Made by a program: the position numbers and the translations under genes. From Christensenella sp. UBA7868 (GTDB lineage: Bacteria; Bacillota; Clostridia; Christensenellales; UBA1242), in assembly GCA_002501285.1 (NCBI GenBank), contig DLSG01000041.1, positions 303 through 5,308 on the forward strand: a stretch of 5,006 nt of DNA, in the 5' to 3' direction. Under the pieces are notes generated by a model that saw nothing but the letters and a program-made list of their open reading frames with translations, was not told where the DNA came from and did no database searches. Of this stretch, positions 1-3,963 are shown in pieces (position 1 is the stretch's first letter; each line of letters begins with the position of its first letter).

Positions 1-749
1 ATCAAAATAAGTGCACCAGTCAAACCAAGCGCTAAAACATACCAGTTTACGGGTTTAATTTGATAAGTAAAAGTTGAAATTTCTTGGTTTTCGTCAGACA
101 ATGCCCATTGATGATAATAAATTCCATTTTCTTCAAATTGGTTGTCTGCGTTAGAGTGTAGTTTGCTTTCTGGGGTTGCAAAAGTGTAAATAAGTGTTGC
201 GTCAGAAAGGGCAAAATTATCTCTAAAATAATCTATAATATCATTTGTAACAATAGCGGCATCTTGGGAAGAAAATATTGTTTTTCCTGTGTTTATGGTT
301 TTGTTATATAAAAATTCATTTGACACATTCGAATTATCATTTTCATCAGGACTAATTAAATGAAGCCCATAAAAATATTTAAAAGCATTGTAATTTCTAA
401 ATTTTAAACTAGCACTAATAACATCGCCATTTTCAGTAACGCTTGAAGTAACATTGTTTTTAACTGCGATTTTTTCAATTTCCAAAAGTCCGTCATCACG
501 AACTTTGAAAGCGTTAAAGAACGCTTGAAGATATTCGTACATTTTAGTTTTTATATCGTTTTTAACAGATTCTAAATCGGTAAATCCTGCATTTTTTAAC
601 GCTTCACCATCAAGTTTTACGCCAATCGAATCTATTATGCTTCCATCGGTGTTTACTATGCGTGAATATTCAATTTGTGCACAGCCTGTTAGAACAAATA
701 CAAACACAAGCATAATAAAACATATCGCTATTTTTTTAAACTTTTTCAT
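1..749 (-). CDS. Lipoprotein of unknown function (5' part; 3' end beyond window)
   Basis: An open frame reads from an ATG at 749 down to the window edge without a stop, giving 249 visible residues. The N-terminus MKKFKK plus a hydrophobic stretch (about 7-20) and the lipobox L20-T21-G22-C23 form a lipoprotein signal peptide, so the protein should be lipid-anchored on the outer face of the membrane. Residues 24-235 look like a soluble, beta-rich extracytoplasmic domain with no motif I recognise. At the cut end a second hydrophobic stretch begins (W236 YVLALGLTGALIL), suggesting a C-terminal membrane anchor. Lipobox, beta domain and C-terminal membrane segment recall LppM-like lipoproteins, but this is only an architectural resemblance. 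There is no Shine-Dalgarno sequence. A TATAAT ends 6 nt before the ATG. The gene starts 49 bp after the rubrerythrin stop on the same strand with no terminator between, so readthrough from rubrerythrin is also possible. Confidence 0.8.
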   Translation of the reverse strand, partial: MKKFKKIAICFIMLVFVFVLTGCAQIEYSRIVNTDGSIIDSIGVKLDGEALKNAGFTDLESVKNDIKTKMYEYLQAFFNAFKVRDDGLLEIEKIAVKNNVTSSVTENGDVISASLKFRNYNAFKYFYGLHLISPDENDNSNVSNEFLYNKTINTGKTIFSSQDAAIVTNDIIDYFRDNFALSDATLIYTFATPESKLHSNADNQFEENGIYYHQWALSDENQEISTFTYQIKPVNWYVLALGLTGALIL

Positions 750-755
750 AGTGAT

Positions 756-787
756 ATTATATTACAAACTTAAAAAAAATAAAACAA
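756..787 (-). promoter_or_regulatory. Predicted promoter of the lipoprotein gene (leaderless)
   Basis: A perfect TATAAT occupies 756-761 on the minus strand, followed by 6 nt (755-750) and then the ATG at 749. Transcription would therefore start at, or one base before, the start codon. The -35 is poor: TTTTAT at 779-784 gives a 17 bp spacer, and TTGTTT at 782-787 gives a spacer of 20. The missing ribosome binding site fits a leaderless message. In this AT-rich DNA the hexamer alone is weak evidence; the identical spacing at two other genes in the window strengthens it. Confidence 0.45.
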
Positions 788-798
788 AATAGTGCCCA

Positions 799-1452
799 TT
801 ATTTCTTTATTTTAAGATTTTTTGTGTCCATATCCGAAATTTCACAATTTTTTAAAGTTTTTCCAGTTTCAAAAGGCACTTCAACAAAGCCTTGCGGGTA
901 GGAGCATAAATCGCAAATTTTCCATGCTTTTTTTTGAGTGTGTTCATTCCCACAATTTGAGCATTTCCATTTAATAGGAGTTGACGATTCATATAAAGTT
1001 TTATTTAAAAGTCCGTTATAGATTTGTTGTAAAAGCATATAGTGACAATTTTCTACGCTAGCCACTCTTTCAAAAATATATCCGATGTCGTCAAAACCTT
1101 CATTTTTTGCGGTTTGAGCAAAGCTTGGATAAATGGTTTTCGATTCCATTTGTTCGTCTTCTAGTGTATACTTAAAATGGTCAACAAGTTCTCCATATTT
1201 AAACGGATAACCAGCGTTTATGTCAATATTTTTAACCACTTTCCCTGAATTGTTTACAATTTGGTCAAAAAAAGTTTTAGCGTGAGCCATTTCATTTTTT
1301 GCAAGAGTTTTTACAGTGTCCGACAAAAAACTGTAACCTTCTTTTAAACATTGTTTACTTAAAAATTGGTATCTAGCACCAGCTTGACATTCTCCTGCAA
1401 ACGCTCTTGCTAAATTTTTGTATGTTTCACTTTTTTCAAATTTAATACTCAT
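799..1452 (-). CDS. rbr: Rubrerythrin (diiron peroxidase with C-terminal rubredoxin-like domain)
   Basis: This 217-residue protein is expected to reduce hydrogen peroxide in the cytoplasm of an anaerobe, with electrons passing from a reductase through a rubredoxin-type iron to the diiron site. Residues 1-150 form the ferritin-like four-helix domain. Candidate diiron ligands are E21 (AGECQA), E54 and H57 (NEMAHA), E103 (in MESKTIYP) and E134 with H137 (SVENCHY). The segment YPSFAQTAKNEGF is typical of the family. Residues 161-192 form the rubredoxin-like domain, with C164-x2-C167 and C180-x2-C183. A lysine-rich tail of about 25 residues follows. Aligned from memory with Desulfovibrio rubrerythrin, the glutamate of EMYP is T106 here. 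The ATG at 1452 has AAGGAG seven bases upstream. The CYTH gene diverges from the same promoter region, and a lipoprotein gene lies downstream. The family assignment is secure; peroxidase activity is inferred from the family. Confidence 0.95.
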   Translation of the reverse strand: MSIKFEKSETYKNLARAFAGECQAGARYQFLSKQCLKEGYSFLSDTVKTLAKNEMAHAKTFFDQIVNNSGKVVKNIDINAGYPFKYGELVDHFKYTLEDEQMESKTIYPSFAQTAKNEGFDDIGYIFERVASVENCHYMLLQQIYNGLLNKTLYESSTPIKWKCSNCGNEHTQKKAWKICDLCSYPQGFVEVPFETGKTLKNCEISDMDTKNLKIKK

Positions 1453-1486
1453 AAAAATCTCCTTCGCTTAAAATTTTTGGCAAAAG

Positions 1487-1515
1487 ATAATAATTTATTC
1501 AAAAATATTTGTAAA
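1487..1515 (-). promoter_or_regulatory. Predicted sigma-A promoter of rubrerythrin
   Basis: On the minus strand TTTACA (1510-1515) is separated by 17 bp from TATTAT (1487-1492). Start of transcription is predicted near 1480, giving a leader of about 28 nt that contains the AAGGAG site. The -35 hexamer lies almost entirely on top of the -35 of the divergent CYTH promoter. An ATTAT half-site at the -10 resembles part of a PerR box, but the other half is poor. Confidence 0.6.
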
Positions 1516-1537
1516 AATTTTTATTTTCGGCTAAAAT
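1509..1537 (+). promoter_or_regulatory. Predicted sigma-A promoter of the CYTH gene (leaderless)
   Basis: TTGTAA (1509-1514), a 17 bp spacer and TAAAAT (1532-1537) form a plausible sigma-A promoter. The -10 ends 6 nt before the ATG at 1544, so the first transcribed base should be at or next to the A of the start codon. There is no purine-rich ribosome binding site in the preceding 25 bases. It is back-to-back with the rubrerythrin promoter and shares its -35 bases. Confidence 0.55.
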
Positions 1538-1543
1538 GTTTAC

Positions 1544-2296
1544 ATGAGAAACATTCAAGGTTTAGAAGAAGAAAAATATTATTTAGGTGATGAAGACGAT
1601 TATAAAAAAATTTATAATATAATCTCACACATGCCAAACTTTGTTTTATCAAACCAAGTTGAAACAAATTATGTAGATTATTTTTATGACACACCTGATA
1701 AATTTTTAGAGCAAAATAGGGCGTCTGTTAGGGTACGAAAACTTGATGATAAGCAAATTTTGTCAATTAAATATGTAAGTTCAAACGCTTTGCAAGAAGA
1801 AAAAGTGAGAGAAGCGTATTTGGAAATGCCACTTGATGCAGATATAACATCATATCGTGAAGCACATTTGTTTTTGTCTAATAAAATAAATGATATTTAT
1901 GCAAGATATTTGGATATTGATATTGTAAGAAAAATGCGAGATTTAAAAGTATATTTGGTTATTTACACAAACAGAACAACTTACGAACTCAAAAATAACC
2001 GAGAAATTAGAATCGCTGTAAACTTCGATAGGCTTACATATCAATCTAAATTTATAGAGAATGGCGAAAGTACAGTTAAATTTATTTTATACAATTATCC
2101 CGACAAATTAACGCTAGAAACTTTTAATCATTTCATAAAAGAAATAAATCGTCGTGTTTATTTTGTGAATGATAATGAAAGCAAGTTCGAAGCGGGAAAA
2201 AGAATTTTAAATTATGACAGATTTAATTTAAAGCCAAAAGATTCTGACGAAGAAGAGGAAGAAGACGAGAGCGAAGATGATTCTAATAAAGAATAA
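1544..2296 (+). CDS. CYTH-domain (triphosphate tunnel enzyme-like) protein with acidic tail
   Basis: This 250-residue cytoplasmic protein belongs to the CYTH/triphosphate tunnel superfamily (inorganic or thiamine triphosphatases, class IV adenylate cyclases), which bind a triphosphate in a beta tunnel with divalent metal. Recognisable elements in order are an N-terminal acidic cluster L7-E-E-E-K11, YFYDTP (46-51), R59-x3-R63-x-R65-K66 (the usual slRvR strand), a lysine in SIKY (K76), E85/E86, RTTYEL (144-149), REIRIAVNFDRL (153-164), E192 in LTLETF and the C-terminal SKFEAGKRIL. The signature ExExK is degenerate, with Leu at the first position. Residues 233-250 are a tail made almost wholly of Asp, Glu and Ser. 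The start is fixed: an in-frame stop lies at 1532-1534 and no other start codon is nearby, yet there is no Shine-Dalgarno sequence. The substrate cannot be deduced. Superfamily call is good, activity unknown. Confidence 0.8.
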   Translation: MRNIQGLEEEKYYLGDEDDYKKIYNIISHMPNFVLSNQVETNYVDYFYDTPDKFLEQNRASVRVRKLDDKQILSIKYVSSNALQEEKVREAYLEMPLDADITSYREAHLFLSNKINDIYARYLDIDIVRKMRDLKVYLVIYTNRTTYELKNNREIRIAVNFDRLTYQSKFIENGESTVKFILYNYPDKLTLETFNHFIKEINRRVYFVNDNESKFEAGKRILNYDRFNLKPKDSDEEEEEDESEDDSNKE

Positions 2297-2336
2297 AGTA
2301 TTAGGTTTATTTTTAAAAAAGTTATTAAAATTAAAA

Positions 2337-2361
2337 AAAAATTGCCGTTGGGCAATTTTTT
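2337..2361 (+). terminator. Bidirectional intrinsic terminator between the CYTH and XRE genes
   Basis: Stem ATTGCC (2341-2346) pairs with GGCAAT (2351-2356) around loop GTTG. The stem extends by AAAA/TTTT, with a T run to 2361 and an A run (2333-2341) on the other side. It lies 40 bp after the CYTH stop. The flanking A run means it can also end minus-strand transcripts from the XRE gene, whose stop is 150 bp away. Confidence 0.85.
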
Positions 2362-2370
2362 AATTACATA

Positions 2371-2396
2371 TATTATTATTATTATTATTATTATTA
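2371..2396. repeat. TAT trinucleotide microsatellite
   Basis: Eight perfect tandem copies of TAT (2371-2394) plus TA. It lies between the terminator and the 3' end of the XRE gene, outside any gene or promoter, so copy-number change should be neutral unless it alters the XRE mRNA 3' end. Confidence 0.9.
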
Positions 2397-2414
2397 CTAA
2401 TAGTTTTGTTTTTA

Positions 2415-2444
2415 ACTTAACAGAATTGTTACGTAATGTTAAGT
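2415..2444. repeat. Nested inverted repeats downstream of the XRE gene
   Basis: Perfect 8 bp arms ACTTAACA (2415-2422) and TGTTAAGT (2437-2444) flank 14 bp. Inside lie a palindrome TTACGTAA (2429-2436) and a second, overlapping inverted repeat TAACA-N4-TGTTA (2418-2431). There is no following T run in either direction, so it is not an obvious terminator. It could be a protein-binding site or an RNA 3' structure. The rest of 2297-2510 is AT-rich with nothing else recognisable. Confidence 0.5.
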
Positions 2445-2510
2445 ATAAAATTAAATATAAATTGAGTGAACAACTAAATTAAATCTTAAATATCGCAACA
2501 AACTTTAATG

Positions 2511-2732
2511 TTAATATTTTTTAAGACCAAAAATGAAATCAAGAGAAACATCAAAAAGTTTAGAAATAAAAATAAGTTGTTGATAGTTTAACTCATAAAT
2601 TCCATTTTCAAATCTTGAATATTGTTGTTGAGTCATAAGCATTTTGTCTGCAACCTCTTTTTGAGTAAGTCCACAGATTTTTCTTTCTTCTTTAATCCTT
2701 TTTCCAATTTCGCAGGCTAATTCATTTTTCAT
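2511..2732 (-). CDS. XRE-family helix-turn-helix regulator
   Basis: This 73-residue protein is a single lambda-repressor-like (Cro/CI) DNA-binding domain with nothing added. Residues 8-20 form helix 1, LTQKEVADKM (22-31) helix 2, TQQQYSRFENG (34-44) the turn and recognition helix, and LNYQQLIFISKLFDVSLDFIFGL the last two helices. The final segment (DVSLDFIFG) is typical of SinR/HTH_3 proteins. It should act as a dimeric autoregulator at the AATACATCACAAAA repeats just upstream. It is transcribed away from a strong promoter that makes a predicted small RNA. The ATG at 2732 has no Shine-Dalgarno sequence and follows a TATAAT by 6 nt. No partner toxin, metalloprotease or Cro-like gene is adjacent. 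Family is certain; targets are inferred. Confidence 0.9.
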   Translation of the reverse strand: MKNELACEIGKRIKEERKICGLTQKEVADKMLMTQQQYSRFENGIYELNYQQLIFISKLFDVSLDFIFGLKKY

Positions 2733-2738
2733 TTTAAA

Positions 2739-2767
2739 ATTATATAAAATACATCACAAAATGTGTT
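2739..2767 (-). promoter_or_regulatory. Predicted promoter of the XRE gene (leaderless, weak -35)
   Basis: A perfect TATAAT on the minus strand (2739-2744) is followed by 6 nt and the ATG at 2732. At the normal distance the -35 reads AACACA (2762-2767), a poor match, and the first operator copy fills the spacer. A weak -35 plus a leaderless message resembles a repressor-maintenance promoter such as lambda PRM. That comparison is inference. Confidence 0.5.
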
Positions 2768-2792
2768 GACAATACATCACAAAAAGATGTAT
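2748..2792. promoter_or_regulatory. Operator region: two direct repeats, one within a palindrome
   Basis: The 14-mer AATACATCACAAAA occurs at 2748-2761 and again at 2771-2784, a 23 bp period (about two helical turns). The second copy sits in a perfect inverted repeat ATACATC-N7-GATGTAT (2772-2792). The first copy lies in the XRE promoter spacer. The second fills the -35/-10 gap of the plus-strand promoter. A dimeric XRE protein bound here would control both promoters. The repeats are seen directly; the binding protein is inferred from adjacency. Confidence 0.7.
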
Positions 2793-2795
2793 AAT
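2766..2795 (+). promoter_or_regulatory. Strong sigma-A promoter of the small RNA
   Basis: TTGACA (2766-2771), an 18 bp spacer and TATAAT (2790-2795) are both perfect consensus hexamers, making this one of the two best promoters in the window. Start is predicted near 2802. The second operator copy and its palindrome occupy the whole spacer, so repression by the divergent XRE protein is expected. Confidence 0.8.
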
Positions 2796-2801
2796 ATTGA
2801 C

Positions 2802-2894
2802 AAATAAGAAAGAATATTCTTATTTTATTAAATTTTTACAATTTTGTAAATCAATTAAACCAATGCAAACCCGCCTTTATGCATTGGTTTTTTT
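2802..2894 (+). ncRNA. Predicted small regulatory RNA (about 93 nt)
   Basis: A consensus promoter and an intrinsic terminator bound a short stretch with no credible reading frame. Three hairpins can form. The first has 9 bp arms AAATAAGAA/TTCTTATTT (2802-2825). The second has TTTACA/TGTAAA (2835-2850). The third is the terminator stem (2858-2889). The terminator loop AACCCGCCTTTA (2868-2879) is C-rich, like the unpaired CCC loops that Firmicute small RNAs use to mask ribosome binding sites. Positions 2870-2878 can pair over 9 consecutive bases (two of them G-U) with 3159-3167, the pdaB ribosome binding site. The gene is divergent from, and probably repressed by, the XRE regulator. I recognise no known RNA family. 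It could instead be a prematurely terminated leader whose readthrough feeds pdaB. Existence is likely; the regulatory role is speculative. Confidence 0.55.
2858..2894 (+). terminator. Intrinsic terminator of the small RNA
   Basis: Perfect 10 bp arms AACCAATGCA (2858-2867) and TGCATTGGTT (2880-2889) around a 12-nt loop, with seven T residues (2888-2894). From 2895 to about 3090 the sequence is AT-rich with no gene, RNA or strong signal that I can support. Confidence 0.9.
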
Positions 2895-3092
2895 GTGCAA
2901 TTTTATTAATTGGTTAAAAAATATGTAATATGTTTTTGAACATTTATTAATAGATTGTTTTTTTAATTGAAACATTTTTATTAAATTTTCATAAATAAAT
3001 AAGAATAAAAAATTTGTTTATATTAAAATTCAACTAAAAATTTGTCATATACAACCTTTTAAATCAATATAAATATTTTAGAATTTGTTTTT

Positions 3093-3123
3093 TTGACAAG
3101 ATTAGTGTAAATAAGCCAATAAT
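3093..3123 (+). promoter_or_regulatory. Possible promoter of the pdaB operon
   Basis: TTGACA (3093-3098) is a perfect -35, but the best -10 is AATAAT (3118-3123) with a long 19 bp spacer. The spacer is mostly occupied by an inverted repeat. PdaB genes are often read by a sporulation sigma factor. A sigma-E-like TCATATA (3045-3051) with a poor -10 at 3066-3073 is the other candidate. Neither is convincing. Confidence 0.3.
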
Positions 3124-3127
3124 CTTG
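3097..3127. repeat. Inverted repeat upstream of pdaB
   Basis: Perfect 8 bp arms CAAGATTA (3097-3104) and TAATCTTG (3120-3127) flank 15 bp. The left arm overlaps the TTGACA and the right arm overlaps the possible -10. It could be an operator with half-sites about two helical turns apart, or a leader stem-loop if transcription starts further upstream. Confidence 0.5.
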
Positions 3128-3171
3128 CAATGAAATAAAAATAAAATAATATAAAATTGAAGGTGGGATAT

Positions 3172-3939
3172 ATGCATTTTGTAGTTGTGAAAATGAAATC
3201 TCTTATGATGTTCGTTGCGGTTGTTATGGTAACAATAATGCTTTCGATAAGTTTTAACGGCACCCCTGCAGCGGCGGTATATTTTGGGGAAAGTTTTAGG
3301 AAAGTGCCTATTTACAATGTAAAAACGGACGAAAAAGTTGTTGCTATAAGTTTTGATGCTGCTTGGGGAGCGGACAAGACCGAAAAAATTATGGAAATTT
3401 TGAAAGAATATAACGCTAATGCCACATTCTTTCTTGTTGGTTTTTGGGTTGAAAATTATCCTGAAATTGCAAAAAAAATTCATGAAAATGGTTTTGAAAT
3501 TGGAACGCATTCAAACACGCACCCCGATATGGTAAAACTTGACGGCGAACAAATGAAGTTGGAACTTGAAACAAGTGCAAAAATAATTAAGGATACAACA
3601 GGCGTAGAAGTTGAATTGTTTAGACCTCCGTTTGGAAGTTACAACAACACGCTACTTGACACGGCAGAGAGTTTAAACCTTAAAACAATTCAATGGGACG
3701 TAGATAGTTTGGACTGGAAAGGAATTAGCGGTGTAGATATTACAACGAGAATTTTAAACAAAGTTTTTAATGGTTCAATTATTCTTTGTCATAATAATTC
3801 CGATCATATTTTAGACGCCCTTCCGCTTGTTTTAGACAGACTTCAAAAGCGTGGTTATACAATAAAATGTGTTGGCGACGTAATTTATAAGGATAATTAT
3901 ACAATCAATCATCAAGGCACACAAATAAAAAATGCATAA
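3172..3939 (+). CDS. pdaB: PdaB-type sporulation polysaccharide deacetylase
   Basis: This 255-residue NodB-fold deacetylase resembles clostridial PdaB, which acts outside the membrane on spore-cortex peptidoglycan in Bacillus. The N-terminus MHFVVVKMKS plus a hydrophobic segment (10-28) and TPAAA form a signal anchor, like the start of Bacillus PdaB. NodB motifs follow: SFDAAWG (60-66; D62 is the presumed base), H113-x3-H117 metal ligands, RPPFG (151-155), DVDSLDW (176-182) and LCHNN (205-209). The second Asp of the usual TFDD motif, a metal ligand, is A63. This variation also occurs in clostridial PdaB-like proteins as I recall them, so activity may be altered. I chose the ATG at 3172 because AAGGTGG lies 5 bases upstream; a TTG at 3157 is in frame but precedes that site. 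The gene is followed 24 bp later by an SSB-like gene, probably in one operon. It implies an endospore former. Confidence 0.88.
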   Translation: MHFVVVKMKSLMMFVAVVMVTIMLSISFNGTPAAAVYFGESFRKVPIYNVKTDEKVVAISFDAAWGADKTEKIMEILKEYNANATFFLVGFWVENYPEIAKKIHENGFEIGTHSNTHPDMVKLDGEQMKLELETSAKIIKDTTGVEVELFRPPFGSYNNTLLDTAESLNLKTIQWDVDSLDWKGISGVDITTRILNKVFNGSIILCHNNSDHILDALPLVLDRLQKRGYTIKCVGDVIYKDNYTINHQGTQIKNA

Positions 3940-3963
3940 TTGAAAAACGAAAGGAGAATTTTT

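Noticed and set aside
1485..1500. PerR-box-like sequence at the rubrerythrin -10
   Set aside because: Only one half-site (ATTAT) is good; the other half matches poorly, and such matches are common in AT-rich DNA.
1536..1547. Tiny reading frame ATG TTT ACA TGA overlapping the CYTH start
   Set aside because: No ribosome binding site, and it would lie upstream of the predicted transcription start.
2863..2928. A 21-codon reading frame (ATG at 2863) within the small RNA and beyond its terminator
   Set aside because: No ribosome binding site, the start lies inside the terminator stem, and most of the frame is past the termination point.
3045..3073. Possible sigma-E promoter (TCATATA, 14 bp, AATATAAA) for pdaB
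   Set aside because: The -35 is fair but the -10 matches the CATACAAT consensus at only 5 of 8 positions; kept only as an alternative.
3157..3171. TTG start giving a five-residue longer PdaB
   Set aside because: This codon precedes the AAGGTGG site; the ATG at 3172 is correctly spaced and matches the PdaB N-terminus.
3064..3510. Minus-strand frame of 148 codons opposite pdaB
   Set aside because: Overlaps the well-supported pdaB gene, has low-complexity composition, no ribosome binding site and no recognisable domain.
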